Shown: positions 46,154-54,747 of the stretch, in pieces | Layout of the letters: each line of letters starts with the position of its first letter | How positions within the stretch are numbered: position 1 is the first letter of the stretch | From: Psychrobacillus sp. NEAU-3TGS | GTDB taxonomy: Bacteria; Bacillota; Bacilli; Bacillales_A; Planococcaceae | NCBI RefSeq assembly: GCF_029955155.1 | Contig: NZ_JAPNOZ010000006.1 | Location: 248,001-312,000 of the forward strand | Length of the DNA stretch: 64,000 nt | Reading direction: 5' to 3' | Notes under the pieces: model-generated | What the model was told of the DNA's origin: nothing | Seen by the model: the letters and a program-made list of their open reading frames with translations, nothing else | Databases searched by the model: none | Position numbers and translations under genes: made by a program

Positions 46154-48867
46154 TTCACATTCCCTCCACTTCCGGCTAATATGTCAGCTACTTCAACGAT
46201 ATGTGCATCTTTCCATCCATATCGCATATTTTCATGACATGTAAAATACAGTAGTTGATGTTTTTTCTGTAGCTCTGTCATTAATTGTACCATGTGTTGC
46301 AGCCTGAAACGATCGAAATGTACAAAAGGATCGTCCATTATAATTGGAAAAGGTGTCGTCCCTTTTAATGCTACTGCAAGTGCAATTCGAAGCGAAATAT
46401 AAGCTTGTTCTTTAGTTGCTTGGCTAAGCTCGGCAATTTTAAATCGCTGTCCGTTTGATCTGACTGCCTCAAAATTTCCCTCTGGCGACAGGATTAATGC
46501 TTCATAAACATTGGCTGTGAGCGTGCGAAAATAGCTCTGTGCGTACTCCAATACTTCTGGGAGACGTTTTTCCTTTAACTGTGCAAAAGTTTGTTGTATC
46601 GCTTCTACAACCGCCTTATAAGCAGCCCACTTTTTCACTAATTCATATAGCTCTGTCTTTTTCTGTTCTAACAGCTGTAGCCTTTCACTTTGTTCATCAT
46701 TTTCGATCAACATTTTTGTTTTGTATTGAAGGGTTGCCTTTTCTTCTAGCAATTGATTCCGTGCTTGTTGAGAGGCTTGTAATTTTTCTTTGCAGTCTAG
46801 TTCAAAGCTTTCGTTAAAATCATGCATATTTATTTCTCTATTGTCTAGTTGCATTCTAATTTGCTCGATTTCTTTTGTTAGCGCTAGTTTCTCTTCATAA
46901 ATATTAAATGCAGTGTAATAGTCTTCTTCTGTTTCTACATTCGCTTCCTTGAATAGCTCCCCAACTTTTTTGGCATATGTGGTAAGAACTAATCTAGTTT
47001 CCTGTATTTTTGTTTCCAGCTGTTCAATCTTTTCAGCTTTAAAACCCTGTTCCTCTGCTTTTCTCTTTTCTGTTAAATAATATTCACGCAGCTGGTGAAA
47101 AAGCATCTCTTCTATTAACTGGATGGCTGCCACTTCCTTGGCTCGTCCGAATAGTGTTTGTAATCTTTTACTTACTTCATATAATTTAATTTCCATTTGA
47201 TCTAATAGCATTTGTTGCTCTTGAATCATTCGAAGTCTATTAAAAACTTTAGGCAACAAGCTTGGGGAAAGCTGTTCACTAATATGGTACTCTGCTAAAA
47301 ATGCACGTACCTGATGACCAATCTCACTTTTTTCACCTTCTAGTTCACGTATAGTATATTCAAGCCGTTCTATTTGCTCTTTTAAAGCCTGTTGTTCTTT
47401 CAACAACAAGTGCTCATACTTTTGCACATCATTTGTTTGTTGCAATGTCTTAAGCAGGAACGTAAAGCCAACGTAAACAATCACACTAATAAGGACAGTT
47501 GTGAGTGCAATTATCCAATTTGCTTGGAGAAAGCTAAATGTAAAACCGATTAAAAGAATGACTGCAATAAGCAAGAAAGCTATCCCGTTTGGATTGTTCT
47601 TCTGGGAAGAGGATCTGTTTGTTCGTTTCGATTCGTTTAAATGATGTTGATGTTTTGCGAAGTCTTCTTTTTTCATTTGCAATAAACGATTTTCTTGCAC
47701 GATTTGTCTATCTAGTTGTTCTTGTTTTTTTAAGAAGGAAACAAGTTTATCCTCCTTCCCAATGGAAACATCCGCTTGAACCATTTGGGTTAAGCTTTTT
47801 TCCCAATCTACACCTATTAGAGCTAATTGTTGCATTTGACTTTGCAAAGTTTTACTTTGTTCCTCTTCTATTTGTATTCGCTTTGCTCTTAGCTCATGCC
47901 ACTCGCTTTCATTGTTTAAAAAAACCTGTATTGCTTCTAATTCTTCTTGCGAAAGGACAGTTTTACTGGTTGTTATCAATTTGAGTTCTTCTTTTATTTG
48001 TTCGTTGGCAATTTTTAGGCTTGTTTCTTTATCTTTTATTTGTTCATATCTCCGTATGCCATCTGATGGGAAGGTTTGATGGTCTATCTTGTTCAGTGCT
48101 TGTTCTAACGCTATTTCTTTTTCTTTTATGGGCTTTAGTTGCTTCCACTGTATATATTGTTGTAATTGATCAGAGATATTTTTCTCCTCTTCTAGTCTTT
48201 CCGCGATGAGCAATTCCAGTTCATGTAGACGTTTAATAGAAGGCTCATACATCTGTACTTCTTCCATCTGTTGTTTCCATGCTAACTCCAATGCTCGTAA
48301 CTCTTCCATTTTTTGATTGATCAATGGTTTCTTCCCAGTAGGCTTAAAGAGCTCTCCCATTTCTTTTACAAATTGCGTTTCCACGTTTGTTAACATGTCC
48401 ATACCAGTCGTGCCTGAGGTAAGAAGTGTTCTAGTCAGCTCTTCTTCTGTCATTTTTTCGAAGCCTTGCAATTGAAGCAATGAAAAAGAGAAAATCGCTT
48501 CGAAATCTGTACGACTGTATGAATGAAGTAAAGATGAAAGTTCCTTCTCCCCACCTCTTGTACCATCTTCAAAATATAGGGTGACGTCCCCACTTGCCTT
48601 CCCTTTTACCCGTTCTATTATCACACGAGCCCCATGCTGATCTATTAGATGAATTTTACCACCGTACATCGCCCCACTTTTAGGTTCGTAGCGTAAAAGC
48701 TGTGCATTTTTTTGTGGGAATCCAAAGAGAATGTGTAAAATGAATTGCTGAATTGTAGACTTTCCGGCTTCATTTTCCCCGTAAAAGACATTGATCCCAT
48801 TCATTAAACTGATTTCTACATTTTCATGTTTTCCAAAACCATAAATATGGAGCTTTTCTATTTTCAC
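46150..48867 (-). CDS. yhaN: SbcC/Rad50-like AAA ATPase YhaN
   Basis: 905 residues. Split ATPase head: Walker A in [15 protein letters not shown] near residue 32, and at the end Walker B-like [12 protein letters not shown] after a signature-type [15 protein letters not shown]. The middle is long coiled coil (about 180-740) broken by two adjacent hydrophobic helices near residues 430-475, as in B. subtilis YhaN. GTG start overlapping the yhaO stop (GTGA). Partner of the nuclease YhaO, analogous to SbcCD. Confidence 0.92.
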   Translation of the reverse strand: MKIEKLHIYGFGKHENVEISLMNGINVFYGENEAGKSTIQQFILHILFGFPQKNAQLLRYEPKSGAMYGGKIHLIDQHGARVIIERVKGKASGDVTLYFEDGTRGGEKELSSLLHSYSRTDFEAIFSFSLLQLQGFEKMTEEELTRTLLTSGTTGMDMLTNVETQFVKEMGELFKPTGKKPLINQKMEELRALELAWKQQMEEVQMYEPSIKRLHELELLIAERLEEEKNISDQLQQYIQWKQLKPIKEKEIALEQALNKIDHQTFPSDGIRRYEQIKDKETSLKIANEQIKEELKLITTSKTVLSQEELEAIQVFLNNESEWHELRAKRIQIEEEQSKTLQSQMQQLALIGVDWEKSLTQMVQADVSIGKEDKLVSFLKKQEQLDRQIVQENRLLQMKKEDFAKHQHHLNESKRTNRSSSQKNNPNGIAFLLIAVILLIGFTFSFLQANWIIALTTVLISVIVYVGFTFLLKTLQQTNDVQKYEHLLLKEQQALKEQIERLEYTIRELEGEKSEIGHQVRAFLAEYHISEQLSPSLLPKVFNRLRMIQEQQMLLDQMEIKLYEVSKRLQTLFGRAKEVAAIQLIEEMLFHQLREYYLTEKRKAEEQGFKAEKIEQLETKIQETRLVLTTYAKKVGELFKEANVETEEDYYTAFNIYEEKLALTKEIEQIRMQLDNREINMHDFNESFELDCKEKLQASQQARNQLLEEKATLQYKTKMLIENDEQSERLQLLEQKKTELYELVKKWAAYKAVVEAIQQTFAQLKEKRLPEVLEYAQSYFRTLTANVYEALILSPEGNFEAVRSNGQRFKIAELSQATKEQAYISLRIALAVALKGTTPFPIIMDDPFVHFDRFRLQHMVQLMTELQKKHQLLYFTCHENMRYGWKDAHIVEVADILAGSGGNVK

Positions 48868-50075
48868 TGTTTATCCACCTTTTCCCCCGCTTTTGAAAGG
48901 AGTTGTTCTGCCTCTTGCAGCGTCTCATTCAAAAACAGTTCATCTACTGTAGGTAAATATCTACTACCTTTAGGATGTCGATACAGATCCTTTAAAACAT
49001 GCTTCCAATCCCATGAATCCCATTCATTCATCCTTTCCAAAAGCATATTTAATTCTTTTCTATCTTTTTTAGGATGAGCTATATACAAGTCCTTTACAAG
49101 GATAAATGGACTTTCCATCTCCAAGCTTTCTTGTAAGAGTAGTAGCCACTCTTCCTTAGAGGAACCTTGAATGAGCTCGTTCGTCTCTTCACTAATATCT
49201 ATTAAAATAAGTTCAATCAATGCATTTCCGTTTATTTTCCGATAGTGGTCTAGAGTTAGTTCGATATGTTTTATTAATTCATTTGCATGGACAATTCCCT
49301 CACAGGAAACTTCTACTACATCATAAATAAATACAGATGATGGGATAAATTGAAGCATTGCATGATGCTTCGTTAAGGTGACCTCATAAAATCCTTTTAC
49401 CCCTTTTTCGTTTCGGTGGCGGCTTTGTGTATTGCCTGGATATACAATAGGAGGATCATTATGCAATGTTTGCCGTTTATGGATATGGCCCAGAGCCCAA
49501 TAATCATAGTCCTTTGCTATTAATTCTTGTATTTGAAAAGGGGCATATACATCGTGTTCTACATTTCCTTCCACACTACCATGCAACATGCCAATATGAA
49601 TATGTTTACCGTTAGCAGTTGGGTAGTGGCGATGCATTCCTTCTAAAACATGTCGCTCTTTATAGCTAAATCCTGATATATAAATTTCCTGTCCTTTAAT
49701 ATTTAGTGATTTTGTTTCCACTTCTCCTCCGAATACTTGCACATTGTCTGGAAGCTGAAACCGCACCCAATTTCCACTTAGATGATCATGGTTTCCATAG
49801 CAAATTAAAACAGGAATTCCTAATGATTGTAGCGATTCCATTCCTTTTTGAAATAGTGCTTGGGCACGTAAGCTTCGATTTTCTCCATCATAAATATCAC
49901 CAACTATTAGGACGAAATCTGGCTTATTTTCCAATGCATATTCTATAATATTTGTGAAAGCGTTAAATGTACTTTCACGTATGTCCTTCCACTTATCTTG
50001 CGGAATGGAGGAAATCCCTTTAAAAGGACTGTCCAAATGCAAATCTGCTATATGAAGAAATCGAATTTCTGTCAT
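48864..50075 (-). CDS. yhaO: SbcD/Mre11-like metallophosphoesterase YhaO
   Basis: About 403 residues from the ATG at 50075 (GAGGTGG five bases upstream; GTG at 50084 lies in that site). Metallophosphoesterase ligands run in order: FLHIADLHLDSPF (D11, H13), VGDIYDG, YGNHDH, GMLHGSVE and GHIHKRQ. The C-terminal capping domain is as in YhaO. Likely DNA nuclease subunit working with YhaN. Confidence 0.92.
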   Translation of the reverse strand: MTEIRFLHIADLHLDSPFKGISSIPQDKWKDIRESTFNAFTNIIEYALENKPDFVLIVGDIYDGENRSLRAQALFQKGMESLQSLGIPVLICYGNHDHLSGNWVRFQLPDNVQVFGGEVETKSLNIKGQEIYISGFSYKERHVLEGMHRHYPTANGKHIHIGMLHGSVEGNVEHDVYAPFQIQELIAKDYDYWALGHIHKRQTLHNDPPIVYPGNTQSRHRNEKGVKGFYEVTLTKHHAMLQFIPSSVFIYDVVEVSCEGIVHANELIKHIELTLDHYRKINGNALIELILIDISEETNELIQGSSKEEWLLLLQESLEMESPFILVKDLYIAHPKKDRKELNMLLERMNEWDSWDWKHVLKDLYRHPKGSRYLPTVDELFLNETLQEAEQLLSKAGEKVDKQ

Positions 50076-50123
50076 TGCTTCCACCTCACTCTAAAAACGA
50101 ATATTTGTTCTTATTTTAACATA

Positions 50124-50164
50124 AAGAAAAGATTGCATACAATTAAATGTAGGCAATCTTTTCT
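50124..50164 (-). terminator. Terminator of the XRE operon
   Basis: AAGAAAAGATTGC / GCAATCTTTTCT hairpin just past the last small membrane gene; may also serve the other strand. Confidence 0.7.
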
Positions 50165-50172
50165 ATTCTTTA

Positions 50173-50370
50173 CTAATTATAAATGCGCTCTTTTTTCATT
50201 TGCCTAAGAGTTGCCATTAAGCTCGTGAATCCAGCTAAAAAAGCTGGGAAAATACTGAAAACCAGAAACTTCCAATTCTCTGTTATTAATGAGACACATA
50301 GAAAAATCAACGGAATTCCAATTAATGCAAATAAGGAAACACCTAGCGCTAATTTTGTATTGCTTTTCAT
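50173..50370 (-). CDS. Small two-helix membrane protein
   Basis: 65 residues from the ATG at 50370 (GGAGGAG upstream). Two hydrophobic segments, LALGVSLFALIGIPLIFL and FLVFSIFPAFLAGFTSL, then a basic tail. Third gene behind the XRE regulator. No family recognised. Confidence 0.72.
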   Translation of the reverse strand: MKSNTKLALGVSLFALIGIPLIFLCVSLITENWKFLVFSIFPAFLAGFTSLMATLRQMKKERIYN

Positions 50371-50392
50371 ATTCAGTACTCCTCCATTCATT

Positions 50393-50704
50393 CTAGTTAG
50401 ACCTATTGGCGATGAGTGACCCGATTGCATAGGAGAGCATATGAATCACCCAAATTGCAGTCATTAAGAAGAAAGCTAACCCTGGCCCTTCCATAAAAAT
50501 AATTATCAGCCACACGATTAATATAGTTATCGTAGTAACAGTCCAAGATAAAGAGCGTGCCTTTTCATGGATTCTAACATAACGTTCATCAAACCATCTT
50601 TTTTGCTTTCCAATCCGTCTCATGACCAAAAATACTATCGCTATGATGACAATCGCTAAAGGTAAACCTATTAAAAATGAAAATAAATCAAACCCCTCAT
50701 ACAT
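50393..50704 (-). CDS. Four-helix membrane protein cotranscribed with an XRE repressor
   Basis: 103 residues with helices near 8-28, 53-70 and 75-95 and a basic central loop (RRIGKQKRWFDERYVRIHEKA). The layout resembles the DUF3796/DUF2178 proteins that often follow YozG-type HTH genes. Start is one base pair group after the regulator stop (TAGGGATG), with GAGGAGG overlapping the end of the regulator. Role unknown. Confidence 0.75.
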   Translation of the reverse strand: MYEGFDLFSFLIGLPLAIVIIAIVFLVMRRIGKQKRWFDERYVRIHEKARSLSWTVTTITILIVWLIIIFMEGPGLAFFLMTAIWVIHMLSYAIGSLIANRSN

Positions 50705-50706
50705 CC

Positions 50707-50904
50707 CTATTCCTCCTCATATATAAATATTTCCTCAATCGTACATTGGAACAATTTTGAAAGCTTAAAAGCTAATGTAATCGATGGATTATAACGTCCT
50801 TTTTCTAATGAACTGATTGTTTGCCTAGAAACATCTAACCTGATTGACAGGTCATCCTGCGTCATCCCAAGCGCCATTCGCTTTTCTCTAACTAAATTTT
50901 CCAT
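50707..50904 (-). CDS. XRE family transcriptional regulator (YozG/YvaO-like short HTH)
   Basis: 66 residues from the ATG at 50904 (GAAGGTG five bases upstream). Almost the whole chain is one HTH_3 domain: REKRMALGMTQDDLSIRLDV, SRQTISSLEKGRYNPSITLA. Short XRE proteins of this type control their own operon with adjacent membrane proteins. Three GTAAAG-N4-CTTTAC operators overlap its promoter, supporting autorepression. Confidence 0.88.
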   Translation of the reverse strand: MENLVREKRMALGMTQDDLSIRLDVSRQTISSLEKGRYNPSITLAFKLSKLFQCTIEEIFIYEEE

Positions 50905-50923
50905 GTGTACACCTTCTTTCTTT

Positions 50924-50984
50924 GTAAAGCTAGCTTTACGTAAAGTATACTTTACACCCCATTTCGTTGTCAAGCTTACTTTAC
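50924..50984. promoter_or_regulatory. Three palindromic operators of the XRE repressor
   Basis: O1 GTAAAGCTAGCTTTAC (50924-50939) and O2 GTAAAGTATACTTTAC (50940-50955) are perfect 16-bp palindromes placed end to end. O3 (50969-50984) reads GTCAAGCTTACTTTAC, one mismatch from a palindrome. O2 contains the -10 and O3 the -35 of the regulator promoter. Confidence 0.75.
50944..50973 (-). promoter_or_regulatory. Sigma-A promoter of the XRE operon
   Basis: Minus strand TTGACA (50968-50973), 18-base spacer, TATACT (50944-50949), about 40 bases before the regulator ATG and inside the palindromic operators. Confidence 0.75.
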
Positions 50985-51044
50985 ATTTATTTTTAGAATT
51001 TTTAATGTATAATAGAATGGAGACGAATAAAGGGGTGTGTTTTC

Positions 51045-51230
51045 ATGAAAACATATAAATTTACTGCATTTGAACCAACAGGAAAGCTAATTGTTGAAGA
51101 AACATGGACTTTCGAAAATGATGAGGAAGCGAAGAAAAAAGGGGAAGCAGCAATCGAAGAAAAAGGTCTGCTTGAAAAGACACATCGTTTAGTAAATAGC
51201 GCAGGGAAACTTGTATTGTTTCATGTATGA
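51045..51230 (+). CDS. yhzD: YhzD-like small protein
   Basis: 61 residues opening MKTYKFTAFEPTGKLIVEE and closing LVNSAGKLVLFHV, the pattern of B. subtilis YhzD, whose function is unknown. No membrane helix. Divergent from the XRE operon, AAGGGGTG site upstream. Confidence 0.82.
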   Translation: MKTYKFTAFEPTGKLIVEETWTFENDEEAKKKGEAAIEEKGLLEKTHRLVNSAGKLVLFHV

Positions 51231-51237
51231 ACTAGTG

Positions 51238-51270
51238 AGGACTAAAACCGTCTTGGTTTTAGTCCTTTTT
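51238..51270 (+). terminator. Terminator of yhzD
   Basis: AGGACTAAAACC / GGTTTTAGTCCT hairpin with TTTTTTTG. Confidence 0.9.
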
Positions 51271-51291
51271 TTGTGCTTTTTTCCTGGAGAA

Positions 51292-51515
51292 TGAATTTAG
51301 TTGGAATTCTAGCGTGGTTAGTTCGAAAAACGGAGGGTTTAGTTGGAATTTTGAGGCATTTAGTTTAGAAAGGATATTTTTACCATCTAAATGTCCTGAG
51401 AAAGCGGGATTTTGGCGGGATTTTTCTTGAGAATTGAGTTTAGTTGGAATTCTAGCGTATTTAGTTGGAAAAACGGAGGGTTTAGTTGGAATTCTGAGGC
51501 ATTTAGTTGAAAAGG
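51292..51515. repeat. Two quartets of the 21-bp-phased TTTAGTTGGAA element
   Basis: Reverse-complement orientation of the elements at 11.6 and 33.5 kb. TAGTTG cores at 51298, 51319, 51340 and 51361, then 51441, 51462, 51483 and 51504; every step within a quartet is 21 bp. Each quartet ends in AAAGGATATTTTT. The second quartet is a diverged duplicate of the first (143 bp offset). It occupies the gap between convergent yhzD and yhaR. Confidence 0.85.
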
Positions 51516-51535
51516 ATATTTTTCCCACAAAAATA

Positions 51536-51564
51536 GCAGAAGATCACTTATGTTGATCTTCTGC
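51536..51564 (-). terminator. Terminator of yhaR
   Basis: GCAGAAGATCA / TGATCTTCTGC hairpin with ATTTTTG after it on the minus strand. Confidence 0.85.
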
Positions 51565-51578
51565 AGTTAATTCGTTAA

Positions 51579-52358
51579 CTATTGTCCTTGGAATGCGGGT
51601 TTGCGTTTTGCAACGAATGCATTAATGCCCTCTATATGATCAGCGGTTTTACGCATTGCGGTTTGAGTAATTGCTTCTTGCTTAAGTATGGATTGCAGTT
51701 CCTCTTTTTTACTTGCATGTAAAATTTCTTTTGAGGCAATCATCGCTGCGATTGGCGATTGCAGGAGCTTTTGTGCATAGGATGTTGCGGTTGCCCATCC
51801 AAGACTATCAGAAGCAACTTCATCTACTAAACCAAGCTCTTTTGCCTCTATCCCTTTTAACAACTGACCACTCCATATAAGTTGCTTTGCTTTTGAAACT
51901 CCCACTCTTTCTTTTAAGAAGAAGTGTCCTCCTCCATCTGGAACTAATCCAATACCTATAAAGTTCATTGCCAATTTACTATTTTCTTCGGCAATGACTA
52001 TATCACAGCCAAGTACCATACTAAAACCAAGTCCAGCTGCTGCTCCGTGTACAGATGCGATTGTAATTTGCGGTAAAGTATATAATGCTAATGCAATGCG
52101 TGATACATATTCCATCGCTTCTTCTATATTAAAAGGATTTTCTGTATTGATCATCGCTTTAATATCTCCGCCAGCTGAAAATGCACGTCCCTCTCCTCTA
52201 AGCAGTAGTACTTGAATAGAAGTATCTTCCTTTAGGGATTCCAAACAAACGGCTAGCTCTTGCATCATCATTTCATTCATCGAATTCATTGCTTCTGGTC
52301 GATTTAATGTTAATGTAGCAATTCTTCCTTCTTTTTCTAATCTTAACGTGTTATACAT
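51579..52358 (-). CDS. yhaR: Enoyl-CoA hydratase/isomerase family protein YhaR
   Basis: 259 residues of the crotonase fold. Oxyanion-hole segments AFSAGGDIKAM and AAAGLGFSMVLGCDI are present, and FIGIGLVPDGGGHFFL matches the catalytic loop; the usual second acid position carries D in VPDGG. Syntenic with B. subtilis yhaR near yhaMNO. A FadR-like operator lies just upstream, supporting a role in fatty-acid breakdown. Confidence 0.88.
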   Translation of the reverse strand: MYNTLRLEKEGRIATLTLNRPEAMNSMNEMMMQELAVCLESLKEDTSIQVLLLRGEGRAFSAGGDIKAMINTENPFNIEEAMEYVSRIALALYTLPQITIASVHGAAAGLGFSMVLGCDIVIAEENSKLAMNFIGIGLVPDGGGHFFLKERVGVSKAKQLIWSGQLLKGIEAKELGLVDEVASDSLGWATATSYAQKLLQSPIAAMIASKEILHASKKEELQSILKQEAITQTAMRKTADHIEGINAFVAKRKPAFQGQ

Positions 52359-52374
52359 TCCATACTCCCCTTTG

Positions 52375-52392
52375 TCAGTGAATAGTCATTCA
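52375..52392. promoter_or_regulatory. FadR-type operator upstream of yhaR
   Basis: Minus strand TGAATGACTATTCACTGA. It fits the FadR consensus except for two bases of the last half-site, and lies about 17 bases before the ATG. Confidence 0.65.
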
Positions 52393-52438
52393 TTAATAAT
52401 ACATTCGTCATCCCTTACAATATTCCTTCTTTATAATA

Positions 52439-52476
52439 TAAAAAGGATCTCATCCAATTGTGGAGAGATCCTTTTT
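52439..52476 (-). terminator. Terminator of yheA
   Basis: AAAAGGATCTC / GAGATCCTTTTT hairpin directly after the yheA stop. Confidence 0.85.
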
Positions 52477-52477
52477 A

Positions 52478-52822
52478 TCAAATGCCTTCGTATAATTCTT
52501 GTACTGGTTTGATTAATACACGATTTACTTCTTCAATCAACTGACTTAATCCCATTTCGGCTTGAAGCATTTTTGAAATCTTCTCATTGTTTTGGGCAAG
52601 CTGTGCAGTTTTTTGCGCATATTCTAATTCTTCGCCAGCAATTTCTTCGCCTTTCATTTGCTTTTCTTGAAGAGTTAATTGGATTTTGCGAAAGCTTTGG
52701 AATAATGCTAGTGCTTCTGCATCTGCTTTTACAGCATCAACAGCCGCCTGTACGTTTGCGAACTCGTTTGTTTTTCGTAATGTCGCTTCTAATTTGTTAA
52801 TGTCATCATAAATATTGATCAT
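52478..52822 (-). CDS. yheA: YlbF/YmcA-related protein YheA (UPF0342)
   Basis: 114 residues, all helical, beginning MINIYDDINKLEATLRKTNEF and containing FRKIQLTLQEKQMKGEEI, the YheA pattern related to YlbF/YmcA. ATG with AAAGGGG upstream, 15 bases after yheB. Cytosolic, function unsettled. Confidence 0.88.
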   Translation of the reverse strand: MINIYDDINKLEATLRKTNEFANVQAAVDAVKADAEALALFQSFRKIQLTLQEKQMKGEEIAGEELEYAQKTAQLAQNNEKISKMLQAEMGLSQLIEEVNRVLIKPVQELYEGI

Positions 52823-52837
52823 TATTGTTAGCCCCTT

Positions 52838-53980
52838 TTATCCCGTTATAAATACAATAATTCCTTGAATAATCCCGATGAGACCCCCAAGAAATCCACC
52901 TAAAACGGTAATCATTTTAAATTCTCTTTTCGATATACCAAGTACAATATCTTCCAAACGTTCTACTGGGAAAGAATCGACTTGCTCTTTTACCATATCT
53001 TCTAATTTCATTTTACGCAACACTTCTTCTAATTTTGCTTCAGCTTCTATAAAAGCAAAATTAGTAAGCCTCGGAACAAGCTTTGTTTGTGTCCATTCTG
53101 TTGCTTCCGGAAAATAATGGACTAAGCTATGACTTAAACGTTCTTCAATAGCCAATTGCTCAGTTAAATACTTCTTCACATTCGCAATGACCGGTTCAAA
53201 ATCGAATCCATCAATCATCTCCACAATTGGGCGATCTTTTAGCTTTTCCCATTCATTTCGTACAATATTTTCTAACATATTCTTTGTTCCTGGTGCTTTT
53301 AAAAATTTCAAGATTTCGGGTTGCACTTTTCCAGCAAGTGAAGAAGATTCTCCAACGAACATTTGAATCATACTTCCGAGTGTTCCTTTAGTGGAAAGGA
53401 AATCATCGATTAAGTTTTTTACCGTCATTTTCCCTTGTTCGGACTCGAAAAACTCTTCTCCCTTTTCCAGAATATAAGCAACTATTTCTCCGACTTTTGT
53501 ATCTGCTTTTTGTTGCCATTCGGCAGGTGCTAGCTCACGAATCGTTTCCTGTTCAAATCTTGATTTTAGTTGTTGAAATTGGATATCTACTTGGTTTTCA
53601 ATTTTTCCATTTGCCATGGACGCAATATTTTCAAGACCACCAAGCTTCAGCCAATCAGCAATTGTTTTATCGGAAAGAAGTATTTTTTCATTCAATTGGC
53701 GGACGATCAATTTTGTTGTCTTTTCTTGCATTTCTTCATTGAAATATTTTCGTTTAAAAATGTCAGGGGTTAATAGGTGATTAATCACTGTATTTCCTAG
53801 TTGTTTTGCCAGTTCATCTCTTCTTTTTGGTATTAAACCTGGTGTGAATGGAACTCGCCATGGTCCAATATATTTTGCTTCATGCGGCCTAAATAACATT
53901 TTAATGGCCAAATGATTCGTTACTGCTCCTATAGCTGCTCCAACGATTGCCATAAATGCGATTGTCCATATAAAATTCAT
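52838..53980 (-). CDS. yheB: DUF445 family membrane protein YheB (UPF0754)
   Basis: About 380 residues from the ATG at 53980 (AAAGGTG six bases upstream). N-terminal helix with GAVTNHLAIKMLFRPHEA and the conserved WRVPFTPGLIPKRRDELA; a long helical middle; a C-terminal membrane hairpin VLGGFLGGLIGIIQGIIVF. Precedes yheA as in B. subtilis. Function unknown. Confidence 0.9.
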   Translation of the reverse strand: MNFIWTIAFMAIVGAAIGAVTNHLAIKMLFRPHEAKYIGPWRVPFTPGLIPKRRDELAKQLGNTVINHLLTPDIFKRKYFNEEMQEKTTKLIVRQLNEKILLSDKTIADWLKLGGLENIASMANGKIENQVDIQFQQLKSRFEQETIRELAPAEWQQKADTKVGEIVAYILEKGEEFFESEQGKMTVKNLIDDFLSTKGTLGSMIQMFVGESSSLAGKVQPEILKFLKAPGTKNMLENIVRNEWEKLKDRPIVEMIDGFDFEPVIANVKKYLTEQLAIEERLSHSLVHYFPEATEWTQTKLVPRLTNFAFIEAEAKLEEVLRKMKLEDMVKEQVDSFPVERLEDIVLGISKREFKMITVLGGFLGGLIGIIQGIIVFITG

Positions 53981-54046
53981 CTGTTTCACCTTTTTCCTCT
54001 AGCTTCTCACTTATTATAGCAGAGGAAGGACAAACACTAAAAGAAT

Positions 54047-54436
54047 TTACAATGCGTTGTACATGGTTGAAAAACGAATAGCATGTTCTGTTTCGTCATG
54101 CATCGCTACAAATAGTGGAGCGTATGCTTGCTGGATCGGTATTTGGAGCAGCATTTCTTTATACATTTCAGCCGCTTCTAACTCATCTCTAATTGCGCTT
54201 TTTGCACATTCCTTTAAATCAAAACATTCTTTGGGTTCAGGGAAATCCTGTACAAATGTCCCAGTAAGCATATAATATAGTTGTTGGAACATTTCGTAAT
54301 GGCTTTTTTCATCTATATATACATGCTCGATAAAACTTTGCCAATACGGGTCGTCAGTTAATTTATACATAGAACGATAAAAGTGATAATCTTCATATTC
54401 GTTTAGTATTGCTTGCTTTAATTTATCAGTAAACAA
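54047..54436 (-). CDS. Ferritin-like (rubrerythrin-type) protein
   Basis: 129 residues, four helices. Two E..EXXH-type pairs are visible: ILNEYEDYHFYRSMY with IDEKSHYEMFQQ, then IRDELEAAEMYKEM with DETEHAIRFSTMY, which would hold a di-iron site. TTG start with AAGGAG seven bases upstream. Exact role (iron or peroxide handling, spore related) not assignable. Confidence 0.78.
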   Translation of the reverse strand: MFTDKLKQAILNEYEDYHFYRSMYKLTDDPYWQSFIEHVYIDEKSHYEMFQQLYYMLTGTFVQDFPEPKECFDLKECAKSAIRDELEAAEMYKEMLLQIPIQQAYAPLFVAMHDETEHAIRFSTMYNAL

Positions 54437-54508
54437 TTTGACGCTCCTTCATTAGTCATTTCTACTAGTGTATGCGAGTAAATTATGCCACATGAAAGGT
54501 TGATAGAA

Positions 54509-54712
54509 TTGCTACAGCATTTTAGCTTCAAGCCACTATATGAAAATAAGCAACTACCAGGTTGGTCTATTTCTTTCTTCTATAAGAAAGCAAGATACAC
54601 AGCGGAATATGAACCAGATGGAACGATTAAATGGCTAGGCGAGACCCCAACTGACGAACAAGAAGTAAAGAACATGATTCATGAACTTATGCTTTTTCAT
54701 GTATACGACTAA
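54509..54712 (+). CDS. yheE: DUF5342 family protein YheE
   Basis: About 67 residues. I choose the TTG at 54509 (AAAGG nine bases upstream), giving MLQHFSFKPLYENKQLPGW as in YheE; the ATG at 54485 has no ribosome site. Small beta-rich protein, GWSISFFYKKARYTAEYEPDG. Function unknown; syntenic with yheA and yheB. Confidence 0.78.
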   Translation: MLQHFSFKPLYENKQLPGWSISFFYKKARYTAEYEPDGTIKWLGETPTDEQEVKNMIHELMLFHVYD

Positions 54713-54747
54713 AAAGTGCAAGAGAGTATTCTCCCTTGCACTTTTTA
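54712..54747. terminator. Bidirectional terminator
   Basis: AAAAGTGCAAGAGAG / CTCCCTTGCACTTTTT stem between convergent yheE and the MFS gene. Confidence 0.85.

Noticed and set aside
51259..51528. 89-codon frame across the quartet element
   Set aside because: Encodes only the repeat (IPTK motifs) and has no ribosome site; explained by the 21-bp period.
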